Positions 11,626 to 22,953 of a stretch of 64,000 nucleotides of DNA are shown piece after piece; position 1 is the stretch's first letter, and each line of letters opens with the position of its first letter. The notes below the pieces were generated by a model, which was given only the letters and a program-made list of their open reading frames with translations, ran no database searches and was not told where the DNA came from. Source of the DNA: Rhipidocladum racemiflorum (lineage: Eukaryota > Streptophyta > Magnoliopsida > Poales > Poaceae). Where the stretch lies: positions 21,877,374-21,941,373 of the forward strand of contig CM070580.1 of the NCBI GenBank assembly GCA_036346355.1, written 5' to 3'. Both the position numbers and the translations under genes were made by a program.

Positions 11626-12269
11626 TATCGGCGATTGGAGAACGGGCTCGCCGAGCTTACTTGTTGAATGTGGGATCAACCAAACCCCTTTACGCCAAAG
11701 GTGTAGCATCGAAGACGCGGAAGATGGTGCATTAGAACAGACAGTAACACAAAGATTTTATCCTGGTTCAGGCCTCTCATGATCGAGATAATAGCCCTAC
11801 ATCCAGTCGCCTGGTGGCGTTTTTTGCTATTCAAATGATGGATCCCCCCTCCTAGGGGCTAGGGGGATTAAATACAAGATACCTGTGTTATATACATGGT
11901 AACTACCCCCTAGATTTACGACATGCTTCCATAACCGTAGCGCCCACGATCCGGGGCCCTTGATCTCAAGGCAATTAATTTGAATTTCCGGTGCACCTGC
12001 CCTTGATTTCCGGCGGATTGATTGCCATCTTCCTTTCTAGTGGCAAGACCGGGTCCCCCGACCATCCGCCCGGGTAACGGCGTGGCCTTCACGAGCATGA
12101 TCGCTTGTGATCGTCCGGTATGGTCGTAGGCGAATGGGTAGACACGCATGCTCGGGAGTTATGTTGCCCGGATAGTTTTCCGAGCATCTTCTGCTGGTGC
12201 TGTATGGTCGGTAGCTTCAGGATCTTCTGGGGGCACAACGGTCTTTTATCAGATAGTCAATCCCCGACA
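11626..12269 (-). repeat. 5' LTR of non-autonomous element
   Basis: This is the second copy of the 8476-9122 LTR. The outer end is intact (tccccgaca at 12261-12269). The inner end reads tatcggcgattgg where the other copy has tgtcgacgattgg, so the 3' terminal bases of this LTR have mutated since insertion. Confidence 0.85.
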
Positions 12270-12274
12270 ATAAT

Positions 12275-13248
12275 AATACTATCTTCTGCAGTAGAAGGAA
12301 GTCGTTTTGAATCTTTCAAGGTCGATAAAAGGCTACACTGACCACTAAATTGTATCATTATATTTTTTTTAGAAAAAAATATATAAAAGTGTATCGTTGT
12401 AGAGGTATTTATTTTTCGTGATAAATTCATTCGTACCCTTTCTTATGTCCAAACCATGTTTTTTTTTATAATACATCCGATCAAAATTGATACGACGTGA
12501 CTTCACCGGCCCTAGAACCATCTCTCTTGCTTTTATGATAGCCCACTTCCCGCCTCTATTGGCCCAACATCTCCGTGCCCCCTGGCTGGCTTACCGCTCC
12601 ATTCCTTGGCTTGGCTTTATCAAATCCTTAGTGTTAACCACAGCCCTAATACCTGTCTAAACTGAGTGCTTCTGAATGATAACCTTTTGCACTGCTGCTA
12701 TTCTATGAGTCTCATTTGTTACTCCACATGGGGACTGATACAGTGGTACTTGGGCTTGTTTTAGTTTCTGGATGTGCTCCTGGCTGATCTTAGGCTAGCG
12801 TTGGTCGCGTTGGCATCTTGTTTGCTGCAGTGAGGGGTAGTGTTTCTAGAAATGCAACAAATCGAATTATTACTGATACTCTAAAAAAAAGACTTGTACG
12901 AGCGAGAGCCATGTGTGCCAAGGATGTCGATCCCACTCTGTCTACGGGCTACGGTTCAAGGAATGCATTATCAAGATGTGGATCTCTACTAGTAGTATTT
13001 GGCAATGAGGATTTCTTTTGTGAGATTACAAAATACATCCAGACACTAAGACACGTCTTGTTAGCGATGCGCTGTGTGCCTACAGCTACGGGTGTACGTA
13101 GGATGACTGGGAGCATCGGAATCTACTCCTGATGCCGAAATGTTAAAAGCCAAGACTCTCCTGTCATTCCAAACCATTTTCCAATGGACGATTATAACCC
13201 GTCGAATTAAAGCCTTGTTGCTACCAGTGGATAGGTGTTGCATCTCCC
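12275..13248. other. Intergenic, no gene recognised
   Basis: This sequence contains one frame of about 100 codons (12818-13132, plus) with no recognisable domain and no supporting signals. Nothing else can be identified. Confidence 0.45.
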
Positions 13249-13251
13249 TTA

Positions 13252-13359
13252 GGGGGTGTTTGGATTAGGAGTATTTTATTGAAATGTTTTAGGAGTTAGT
13301 TTAAATTTAAACTAAGTCCCAAAACCTCCCAAAGAGTTACCACTCATCCAAACATGGCC
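13252..13359. mobile_element. Tourist-like (PIF/Harbinger) MITE, 108 bp
   Basis: Terminal inverted repeats GGGGGTGTTTGGAT and GGCCATGTTTGGAT (reverse complement of the right end) enclose a non-coding core. The 3-bp duplication TTA flanks it (13249-13251 and 13360-13362), the target typical of PIF/Harbinger elements. Size and termini fit the Tourist class of grass MITEs. Confidence 0.8.
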
Positions 13360-13362
13360 TTA

Positions 13363-15045
13363 TGGGTCAGAGAGGATATTACAAACGTACCTCTGTGGAG
13401 GATCCGTGGGACACTAGAAGTCTGATAGTACCTTTTTTTATGATAACTAGTCTATAGGTATCATAATGACTACTAGAGTAGACCTTCCATACCGCTAACT
13501 CCCTTCGGCCTCCCTCCTCTAGCTCACATGTTGGGGCTCCCGACGGAGGGGTAGTGCACCCCCTTGGGGGGTGACCAAAGCCTTCGGCGTGTCCCCAAAG
13601 GTCTCACCTCAACTACACCCTTCAGAACCTGCCCAAGGCCTTTGGCATGTCCCCAATGCCCCATCATGCGATGCTTCCCCTTTGGTTCTAATTTGAAGGG
13701 GGCATATTGCTTCATTCGGTGGGTTGTAGGGGTGGTGGCCACTCCTACAACAAATAAGAATAATATCGAATTCAAAATGGAGCACATACGAATTAAAACA
13801 AATACATTCATGAATATTTATTGGATCATTAAAACCCTTTTAAATTGTACACACTAAATGAAAAAAGACAACTAGTTTATTTGATCTAAACATTCATGAA
13901 GAATATGAAATGACCCAAGATTTGTATTCTTTGTTGAATTATGTTTAAAATAATAAATTATGTATTTATGAGTTTTTATGCATTTTAGTTACATATTTAA
14001 AATATTTTCCTATTAAGGACAATAATATTTCAATTTTAGAGAAAATTTAAAAGCTAAGAAAATCTTTAAAATATTTTTATTAAATGATATATGTGCAATG
14101 AACGTCCCCAAAATAATTCATAATGTTGGACCTAGTTTGCCAATTTTAATAATTGAGACTTGATTTATGGATTAATTAGATTAGAAAACGATTTTGAAAT
14201 TCAGAAACATTCTTGGGCCAAAAGAGTAGTCTTGGTTCAGCTTGCACCCCTAAATATTCAAATAATTCGGGCCCCGAATATCTGGATAATCCGAATATAT
14301 ATCTATATTTGATATATAGTGAGCTATCGAATCCGTATTCGTATATGACAAAAAAAATCCATATTCATTTTCAATCTGATACTATCCGACAAATATCCCA
14401 GCCGACAGAATCCATATTCGAAAATCATACGAAATGGTTGAAAACTATCTAACCCATTTTTATCCCTAATCTTCGTAAAACCCTGTCTTTGGAGTCTTCA
14501 GCAGAGTTACTCGAGACCAATCCGCCAGATTGCATGGTTAGGGAGGCATAGCCAAGTCGTGCTCATCACTATGCAAGACATGCTTGTCTTGTCTTCTCGG
14601 CCGGTGCAACATTTCCAATTCACCCAGCACGTACTCATTGGTCGTAACAACAAGACGGAAGAAACTCTAGCCACCCGTCCTTTCCCTTCATTCAAACATG
14701 AAAAATCAAAGCGAGCTCTCATGAGGTCCAACGGCCTGACCTTTCTCCCTCAAAAGGTGAAAGCAAGAAGCATCAAAACAACTCATCCAGCCAACCCAAC
14801 CCCCTCCCTTACCATCCCATTCATTCTCTCTTGTGCCAAAGATACAACTTGCAAGCATTCCACATACATACTTGATACTTTCCTCTAGTCTTGCTTATCA
14901 GCTAGATTCCATGAACGTCGAGACCAACGCACAGATTGCAATTTTCATGCCATGGACATAGGGATCGAGGAGAGTGTGGAGCGGGAGCCATGGTGGCAAC
15001 GGTGAGCAGGTTCGTGGTGGTGCTCCATAGGAGGACACACAGGTC
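13363..15045. other. Intergenic with repeat-like tracts
   Basis: 13500-13745 contains GC-richer repeated phrases (ccaaagccttcggcgtgtcccc and ccaaggcctttggcatgtcccc) that look like an old repeat. 14240-14430 repeats the word ccgaatat and its complements. 14560-15040 may include the upstream region of the floury1-like relic; an upstream ATG at 14990 opens only a short frame that ends at a TAG overlapping the relic's start. Confidence 0.4.
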
Positions 15046-16501
15046 ATGTCCGCGCTAGCGTACGTGGACCTAGAGTGGATCCTTATTACGCTGCTACTAA
15101 TCAGCGGGCTCTTCGTCTATGCCATCACCCAGTTCGTGGCCTACTTCACACTCAGGATGTTGTGCCTCCTCTGCTCCTGCGTGGACCACCTCTTCGAGAT
15201 TGAGGATGGTGAGGCGGAGATCTTTAGGTTGGGGTACTGCCTACACCACCGAAGGCTGACCGAGGCTGACAACTTGTGCGCGGTCTGCCTGTCTTCTTGG
15301 AAGGAGGAGAGGGGAAACGATGCAGGGGAGAAGGGCACTATGGTGTGTTCTTGCTACAATGCTACCGTAGAAACTTCTTTGCGTGAGGTACAAGATAAAA
15401 GGAAGGCCATGTAGAGGAGAAGACAACCGAAGAAGAAGAATACCAAGACTATATTCTACTAGCTCAAGAAGAGCATGAAGAGGAAGAAGATGAGCATGAA
15501 GAGGTAGAAAAGCAACAGCAACAAAACGAAGTGGAAGGCCAAGAGGCCCAAGAACAACAAGGGGAGAAGGTGGTTCTTGTTGAGGACGACTCCTTGGAAG
15601 TCATGGTGCAGGGCAAAGAGACTCAGACCACACCCAAGGATGATCTGTTGGTGCCGGTGGTGGTACTTGATGAGATGGCAATTGCCAATTATTTAGATTT
15701 GTGTTGGGATGCCGGCGAGGAGGAAAATAGCATGAATCGCATAGATGATGAGCATGACTCGAGGGGTCTTGATATTGGAGTGGTTCTCAAGGAAAAGTGG
15801 GTGTTGGATTCTTCGGTTGCAGAGACGACTTATGTGATTGAGGACTCTATTGTGCCTATCCCATGTGCAGAGATTATGATGAGCCTGTCTGATACTCATG
15901 AGAATTGCATGCTCCAAAATGATGAAGTGGTTTGAAGATACTACTGAAATTTGTGATTCAACAGCTGAAGAAGAAGACATCTTTGTGAATCTTTCATTGT
16001 ATTCTCAATCGATTATGTTCTATTATTGTCAATTACTAGTGCCTCATCTCATCTCATGGTTTTGGTTTGGTTTCAGCCACTGAAGCAATCCCTGAAGATG
16101 ACAACAAATCAGCACAGGTGGAGACTAACTGTGAGGTATCAATCGAAAGCGAGATATGCAAAAAGGTGCAAGATGACCATCTCGTGCCGTTTCAAGAATC
16201 AGTGGAGCTTGAGGAGCCGATTACTCCATTGGCATACGCAGATGATAAGCCATTGCCATTGGAAACCCTCCACGAAACAACCCTAACTGATCAAGGTTAG
16301 TACAATTATTGAGTAGTACCCTCACTTAAACTTGTCCCCTTTTGAGATGTTTTCAAAATGACTGTGCATTTAATTTTAACCTTTTATGTTTGGATCAGAA
16401 GCAAGTGAAGCCGAACAGGAGAGGTGACTTCCACCCAGAGATTAGACCACTTACCAAATGAACAGAACGAAGTCGACGAAGGCAAGGCACCTAAGACCAG
16501 G
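15046..16501 (+). pseudogene. floury1/myosin-binding-protein-like gene fragment (lacks the GTD-binding domain)
   Basis: The first 122-codon frame (15046-15414) has a hydrophobic segment at residues about 11-36, then LCLLCSCVDHLFE (residues 39-51), RLGYCLHHRR (61-70) and CAVCL (78-82). This order of membrane segment, CxxCS-DH motif, GYC-HRR motif and C-x2-C is the N-terminus of plant myosin-binding and zein-binding (floury1-like) membrane proteins. A frameshift near 15350-15415 moves reading into a Glu/Gln-rich frame that continues to a stop at 15935. Acceptable splice signals follow (tttcag near 16076, then gatcag near 16398), leading to further acidic segments and the phrase EGKAPKTR at about 16475-16501, a motif that in this family precedes the coiled-coil GTD-binding (DUF593) domain. 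The match ends abruptly there, so the cargo- or myosin-binding part is missing. It is a truncated, frameshifted relic or captured fragment. Confidence 0.6.
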
Positions 16502-16861
16502 GTTTCAAATTTTGTTTTAGGGTTTTATCTCGGCACCATCCAAAATACAAAATTTCAGTGAGATCTTGTTATTTTGGACAAAATCCAAACGAAATCCGAA
16601 AAGCAAAATTCAAATATGGTTCTTTTTTGACCGAGATTTTTGAGATATCGGCGATATTTGCTGAGATCTCACTGATTTTTTACCAAATGAAAATTGGTCC
16701 AAAAATCATCAATTTTTTTTGAAATTTTAGTCCAACATGGAAAACGACGTGAAGAATCCAATCTGGTCAAACTTTGGTCAAATTCGATCAAATTTTGGTC
16801 AAATATGATCTCACTGAGATTTTAGGTACTATAGCACTTTGATTTTTTTAAGGTTTTCTTA
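16502..16861. other. AT-rich sequence of unknown origin
   Basis: The sequence repeats words such as gagatttt, atctcactgag and ggtcaaat and has no open frame of note. It replaces the expected downstream part of the floury1-like gene, so it may be a repeat whose arrival truncated that gene. Confidence 0.35.
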
Positions 16862-16866
16862 ATTTC

Positions 16867-17567
16867 TGTTGGGGATTGGATAATTCTTGTAATTACCATG
16901 GTGTCCGGGCAGCCGGTCTTTTGGTCGACCATGTATACCTTCGGATGGTATCCCCGAGGATGACACACGAGCATGGTTGGTCAATCCGTCTGATCAGCCT
17001 GGGCTCGGTGCTCGGCCTCGAACATCTGTGCTCGAGGCTCGAGCATACATGCTCGGCCAAGACCAAACACGCTCAACATAAGCTCACCCACAAGACTTAT
17101 GTTCAGGAGATCGTGTTCGTCAGTTACGCCAGAATAGCGATAATCACACCACGACATGGTACCGTTACACCCACGGTGGGAGCGTGGCGCAAATCAAGGC
17201 TTCGGTTACAACCATGATCGGTGTAGTCAAACACCCATTATTTTGGTTGTAATTAGGCTAGATTTTTTGTAATCTATAAATACCTCCCGTGCCTATACGG
17301 GGGGAGAGAGAGAGAGAGCAACATACTCAGGAAAGACTAGACATGCAAAAGCGTGGTTAAGAGCATCAAGCAATTACATCACACTGGAGTAGGGCTATTA
17401 TCTCCTCGGTGAGAGGCCCGAACTAGGATAACCCAGAGCGTCTTTTTCCCGAGTGTCGTACACATCCGAGAAATCAAGCATTCTCTGGACGCCAACCCTT
17501 CACGAAGGAAGGGGCTTAGATTGATCCCTCAATCAACAAGTAAGCTCGGCGATGGTCTGTTAGGAAA
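16867..17567 (+). mobile_element. Solo LTR, Tat-lineage Gypsy relative, 3' end eroded
   Basis: The sequence starts TGTTGGGGATTGG and contains GAGTAGGGCTATTATCTC, GAGAGGCCCGAAC and caacaagtaagctcggcg, the same order as in the Gypsy LTR at 34478-35155. A TATAAATA lies at 17275-17282. The usual ending (ccccaatcgtcgaca) is absent. The word atttc occurs at 16862-16866 and 17568-17572 and may be the target duplication, giving 701 bp, close to the 678-680 bp of the intact relatives. No internal region follows. Confidence 0.6.
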
Positions 17568-17572
17568 ATTTC

Positions 17573-18721
17573 GCTTTTAAATTAGGAGTTTTTTTAAAAA
17601 AGATTTTGTCATTCTGGCTTTTAAATTTAGTTTATAAATATATATTATTCTACAATTTTGATGTGACTTTTTACTATTTTTCCTCCTATATCATTCCCCT
17701 TTAGCTATTTTCAATCTCATTTACTGCCATAGATCATAATATCATATGAAGTCATATAATTCAAATATATAATAAAGAGGTGCAATACAGTATTATACAA
17801 GTATATTTGATAAAGTATAATAACCTAGAATTGCACCAATTCATCAGGAGTATCTTTGTCAGTTTATGTATTTTTACAGGTCGAGCAGCGGCAACAGCGC
17901 AGCCCAGCGGCCAACACGGGTAGGCCAGTGGCTTCCACCTCACGCGGCCATTAATGGAAGCAGCAAACATTCAACGCCTTCGAAGCGATAAACAAAGCCC
18001 GGAAAACAGTGGCGACCCAGGCACTGGTCTGGCGCTTGCATGCCCTCCTCTTCGCCCCCGGCCCAGGCGCGCTGTGGAATCTCTTGAGCTGCGTGACCAA
18101 AAAAGGCTTTCCAATCTTCCGTGTGGGTTAATTAAAAGCGAGAGAGAAGGGCCGCACTTCTATGACATTTATTTCGCCTCGCACTAAACTAAACTAAGTT
18201 GATCCGGTTGAGAGATGTATCTGGCCTGGATGGCAGATTTGTGTATACGACTCGATGACGGGAGTAAAACATGCTACTACTCGTAGTAGCAGTACGGTCT
18301 TCCTGGTTACGTAAGCCACCAAATATAGAATGCGACATATCAAGCTTAAAAACCATTTTTTTCGTGTAAATTTTATAAAAATTATATATATAAATTTTAA
18401 AAAATTCTCAAAAGTTTAACATACGCAGGGGATGAACTTCTATTGTCGTATGATATTGGAAGATAAAATTCAATCCCATTTGAAAGATATGAAATTAACA
18501 AGCAGCGCGATGAATAGTGTTAGCAGTGAAAAATTACTACTAAGGCTAAATTTGTTGTTTATATCTTTCAAATACGATTCATTTTGGATTTTAAATTTTA
18601 TGGGGTTGTAGAAGCTCACATCTGCTACGTATAGTAATTTTTGAGAATTTGTTAAAACGTGTGCATATTGGTTTCATGATAAAGGTGGTTTCCATCTGAT
18701 ATATCATCAATATAGAAATAC
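17573..18721. other. Intergenic, no gene recognised
   Basis: 17880-18190 is moderately GC-rich with an unrecognised 77-codon plus-strand frame. 18330-18680 is AT-rich and resembles old non-coding repeat sequence. No gene can be supported. Confidence 0.4.
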
Positions 18722-18724
18722 TAC

Positions 18725-18960
18725 GAGATTATTTGGTTTAAAGCTAATTTTACCATAACTAACCTTAGACAAATTTAGATTGCCACTTTTTGAGGCAACA
18801 AAATTCATCGTGACAAGTGTGGCAAAGTTTGCCAAAAAATTGAGTATATAGCGTGTGAGACATGTGACTAAAAAAGTATGGCAAACCACAATTGTAACAA
18901 GGAATCAAACACACGTCTAATTTTAGACGTGACAAAGTTAGCTTTCAACCAAATATGCTC
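18725..18960. mobile_element. MITE with TATTTGGTT termini, 236 bp
   Basis: The left end GAGATTATTTGGTTTAAAGC and the reverse complement of the right end GAGCATATTTGGTTGAAAGC match over about 20 bases. The 3-bp word tac lies on both sides (18722-18724 and 18961-18963). There is no coding capacity. The superfamily is not certain; size, termini and a 3-bp duplication point to a PIF/Harbinger-like MITE. Confidence 0.65.
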
Positions 18961-18963
18961 TAC

Positions 18964-19924
18964 ATGTAGGGGTGCCAATGGGCCAAAGTCCAGCACAGGC
19001 TTAGTCTAAGTCCAAAATTTTGTTTCTTTGATCTAATCCAATTCAAACCCAAAATTAATATATCTATATCCAATCTAGACCCAAATAAAGTCTTGAACTT
19101 TGATCCAAACCATTTACATGCATAACTAACAGCACTATAATCTTAACCCTACATTCATTCAACATGGCCCTATATCAATTTAGCACAAAATACATAGGTC
19201 TAGGTCTGGCCAATCTAACTTAGATCCAATCTAAATAGATATGAATCTAAAATAAGCTCAATCCATTTGTAATTTTAAACCAGTCTAATTCAAAAGTGTG
19301 AAACCGATTCAAACCCATTAGCACAAATACCTCACGATTGAGTTAACCTGAGGCGACCCGACCTCTACTGGTCTGATCCTGCCGGCCGAACAAAGCTGTT
19401 TGTTACTCCATCTCATGGGACGTCGGTCAAATTAATCTCAGCATCCTCACTGAGAGCATCTCTCCAACGTGGATTTTCAGCCAGTACCAAAAGAAAAGAG
19501 GTCTTGGTATCAGCATCACAGGTTGGAGCAAATATAGGACGGGTACCAAGCGGGAGCAAGGTTTACTGAACTGTTTTCGTGATTTTTAAATGAACAGTGA
19601 TTTTTGATAATCGCAAAAATCAAACCAAAAAACAGTCGAAATCATCAAAAATCGCACAATTTAAAAAAAAAAACTGAAAAATCGATGATTTTCCGTGGAA
19701 AATTGACAGATTTGTTGAACTTTTTTGCGGTCGATTTCCGCCGATTTTCGACCGGTTTATGACACGTAATTTTTTTGAATTGAACCTGTTTTAGAAGCCG
19801 GACCGTGTTGATACGGACGAAAATGGTGAAATTCAAGCAATTTTCATCGATTTTGTGAACCATGAGTGGGAGTCACCGATACCTGGGGTACAGATGCCAA
19901 GGAAATAAAATACTCGCTCGCATG
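18964..19924. other. Intergenic, no gene recognised
   Basis: The stretch contains repeated words built on 'ccaatctagacccaaa' and 'gatccaaa' (18960-19330), the look of an old transposon remnant, then AT-rich sequence with short frames only. Confidence 0.4.
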
Positions 19925-20342
19925 TAGGGGGTGGATAACGAGCTACTCGGCTCGATTCGGTCAAACTAGGTAATATAACGAGTCAGCTCGACTCAACTCG
20001 TTATCTTAACGAGCTCAAACCTTAGCTCGGCTCAACTCGTTAAACTCGCGAGTTGGCTCGTTACACTCGTTTAACTCGATATTGCCATCTGAGAAGCGGA
20101 TTGGTATTGAGATTATACAGAATGCCATGTTTTATTATCCTCGCCTCACACATACATAGTTATACTTGCTGACTTAGAGAACTCGTTAAACTCGCGAGTT
20201 GGCTCGTTTAACTCGTTATCTAAACGAGTTCAAATCACGGCTCGACTCGACTCGTTAAGGAACGAGTTCGAACCGAGTCGAGCTGAGTTTTCGAGTACTC
20301 GTTTAACTCATGAGTTTTGAGTTTTTTTCCACCCCTACTCAT
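19925..20342. mobile_element. Foldback element with repeated actcg(tta)actcg words
   Basis: The ends GTAGGGGGTGGATAACGAG and the reverse complement of the right end GTAGGGGTGGAAAAAAACTC form an imperfect inverted repeat. The interior is built from repeats such as ctcgttaaactcgcgagttg (20035 and 20184), itself containing the palindrome ctcgcgag. A 102-bp stretch of different sequence (20080-20180) interrupts the array. The 8-base words ctcgcatg (left) and atcgcatg (right) may be an aged target duplication, as for hAT elements. The exact right border is uncertain by about five bases. Confidence 0.5.
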
Positions 20343-20542
20343 ATCGCATGGATGTGCGGTGAAGGTAACCAGGCGCCAGACCTGAACGAAAGAAGCTGCG
20401 GCGCTAGGTGGAGGAATCCGTCATCAGAATTATGAAACTCGGTGGGATCTAAAATCCGAGATTTCAACGAGATTTTAATCCCTAGTAGTACCACTTACCC
20501 GGTAACGATTGGCATCTACTTCAGTACCTACGTATCGCGCGC

Positions 20543-21073
20543 CACTACTACAGATTGGACTTCTACAAACGGTTCGAAACCACTTGCAGAAGCGGTTTTA
20601 GAACCGCTTGTAAGCAATCGCTTGTGATACTTGCGGCATTATCACAAGCGGTTATAAAACCGCTTGTAGAAGCCACTTAAAAAGAGAAAATAATACTCGC
20701 AGCAGTATTACAAGTGGGATTCGAACCCACGACCTCACCCCTCCTCGTCACCCACACCTCACCCATCTAACCAACCCACCAACGCGTGATCTCTGATAGA
20801 GTAGGACAAGCATTCCTTTTATTATTTCGAAAACTGGGCTTCTACAGGTTTCTATCGGTTCGTGTTACCAACCGGTTGTAGAAGTCCAGAACCGGTTAGG
20901 GACACAAACCGCTTGTAAAAATTAGGTTTTACAACCGGTTGGTGTCCCCAACCGGTTGTAGAAGTCCTCTCCTGGTTTGTGGCTATTGAACCGCTTGTGA
21001 TGCACTATCTCAATGGGTTCTAAATTTACCGGTTGTAGAGGTACTGTTTGTGATGCTCGTTTTTCTAGTAGTG
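20543..21073. mobile_element. Short non-autonomous CACTA element, 531 bp
   Basis: The left end is CACTACTACAGATTGG and the right end, reverse complemented, is CACTACTAGAAAAACG. The 3-bp duplication cgc flanks the element (20540-20542 and 21074-21076). Subterminal repeats acaagcggtt and acaaccggtt occur many times in both orientations on each side, as in CACTA (En/Spm) elements, where such repeats bind transposase. No transposase is encoded. The element holds a tRNA-like fragment at 20712-20790. Confidence 0.85.
20712..20790 (-). other. tRNA-like fragment with pol III A-box and B-box words
   Basis: On the minus strand GTGGGTTCGAATCCCAC (20714-20730) is a perfect T-arm stem-loop containing the B-box GGTTCGAATCC, and GGTTGGTTAGATGGGTGAGG (about 20750-20778) resembles a D-arm with A-box. 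The distance between the two arms is longer than in a normal tRNA, and no proper anticodon arm or acceptor stem is seen. It is read as a tRNA-derived piece carried in the CACTA element, not a working tRNA gene. Confidence 0.5.
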
Positions 21074-21076
21074 CGC

Positions 21077-22953
21077 TATGGTTTCACTGTTCAACATCAG
21101 GTCAGAGCAGTGTACTGCTCGTAACCATCTTGTCAAGATTTACCTCCACGCAATGCATACATCTGTACGTACGTGCGTCGACACAAAAGTGCGCGCGCGC
21201 ACTCCTATGTATATATGTATGTATGTATGTGTTCTCAGTTTTGACCTTGGATTAAACTAAGCTCGCGGAGAGATCGATGACTGGGACGTACTTGATCCAT
21301 GCCATCGGTGAAAGATAGGGGCGCAATGCACCGCGTTATTATGGTTGCTCTGCAGATTATATTTATTTATTATAGTATGGGGGTGGAGAACATGGGGGCG
21401 CCTTTTCCGGCGTCTTGTGCGTTATAAGTTGCATCCCTGCATGCACGAATGCTTGTACGCTTCCAAAAGGAAAATGCCAAGCCTGCCTATGAATCCCACA
21501 TAGATGGTTCCGTTTGAACAACGGAATTGACGCACTTGGGAAAAAAAAGATCAATATATACTATAGGTACGAGCAAATCCCAAGATGAATGGAGTAGTGT
21601 CTGACAGTCCGAGTGATCTAAGTCTGGAAATAGCGACAGCAATATCTGAAACCGGTCAGCAAATCCCAAGCTTAATTAGAGATATATTACTACATCTGCA
21701 TTTTGTATGTGTGCTAGGTAGCAGCAGTAGTAGTAGTAGTGCTGAATTTCCTAGCCGTGCAGTGTGCGAGCATTGGAGTTTGGAACTGGGTGCGTTTTTT
21801 AAAATGAGAGTAACTGATGTCCCAGTTTCATTCATTAATGAAACTAGACTAGTTCGAGGACAATTTTTTTAAAATGAGAGTTTTACCATCCTTAAGATCT
21901 ACTATGAGATAGCACCCGATTAATCTTAAATATTTTGTATCTCGTGATACCTTCGCATTCAAAATTATTGATGTTTGAAACTTTGAACCATCTCTAATTA
22001 AAATGTTAGTCAAACTCCTTGGTCGCAAGTCGCAACGTCGTGGCTAGTGCTTTTATAGCGCCATAGTCCTCGCTTTGGACTGTTCTGGATGGCGTGGTAC
22101 ACTGGTACTAGAACGAGTTTTACAGGTCTGTTCCTGTATTCCTTCGTCACCACGGAGGATCGAAGAAGCCCTCTCCAGTGTCAGTGTGTCACTAACATCC
22201 ATATATACACTCTAGGGATAGGAATAGCACACCAAGGTAAACCAACAACTAAAATGTCGTATAAACTCGTATGACTTGCACAGTGGTAATTAAAACTCCG
22301 GCACAAAAATGAGGAGGCAGACAAGATATAGACCGCCATTGACGCACTCTCTGCAGTGCTGCTAGAGAAGTCAACTGTAAGTGGCAAGTGCAGAGGCTTA
22401 CTACATTGACCATGGATCCATCGATCTGTTTGCTTATAAGAAGCGAAAATAGCATGCAATCTCTTTTGTAATAGAAGTCTTATAGTCGATCTTAACGTTA
22501 CATACAGTGCACAGAATGGTCATATATTTGTTGCTCGTGAAGAAAAAGAAATGAGAGAAAAAAACAAATGTACATGAATGTTTTTAATTGAAGCATCAAG
22601 CATGCCATGCTGAAAACAAGAGGAGCGTACTATGCCTACCTACAGCAGCAGCACAGGTAATGCATGCGCAACCCAGTACCCTTCTCATTCAACTTCCTTT
22701 CTCCTCGGAGCCCAGCTTAACCAAAGAGATCAACGAGTCAAAAATATACGGAGTAGAAAAGAAGTAGAACGAGAAGCCTAAGGCAATCGCGCTCGCCATT
22801 GCCGATCTCGATCGCAAGCTGGTCTGCCAGGTTGCCTTGCCTGCATGCTCTCTCTCTCACTCACACTCACCAAGATGGAGCAGCTTCGGATGCGGTTCTA
22901 CTTCTACCCATACATGCATGCCACCCCCTGAACTCCTCATCTTGCATGCAGCT
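21077..22953. other. Intergenic, downstream flank of the CLE gene
   Basis: The stretch has a short tatg microsatellite (about 21210-21232), an agt microsatellite (21722-21741) and only short unrecognised frames. It would contain the 3' UTR of the minus-strand CLE gene in its last few hundred bases. Confidence 0.45.

Larger units (their letters stand above)
8476..12269 (-). mobile_element. Complete non-autonomous LTR retrotransposon with hairpin-repeat interior
   Basis: Two LTRs of about 645 bp (8476-9122 and 11626-12269) enclose a 2.5-kb interior, and the 5-bp duplication ataat flanks the whole (8471-8475 and 12270-12274). On the minus strand the LTR begins TGTCGGGGATTG. A polypurine tract (CCTCGGGGACTAGC) abuts the 3' LTR at 9123-9140, and a primer-binding region resembling that of the Gypsy element at 35158 follows the 5' LTR (complement of about 11601-11625, mutated). 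The LTR shares the GGGCTATTATCTC...GAGAGGCC module with that Gypsy element, so it is a Tat-lineage relative. It encodes no gag or pol. Its interior is almost entirely tandem repeats that fold into hairpins. It must have used proteins of an autonomous relative. Confidence 0.85.

Noticed and set aside
12818..13132. 104-codon plus-strand frame as a gene
   Set aside because: No domain, no splice or promoter signal, and unremarkable composition.
20712..20790. Functional tRNA gene
   Set aside because: Only the T-arm and a D-arm-like part are present; spacing and the acceptor stem are wrong, and it lies in a CACTA element.
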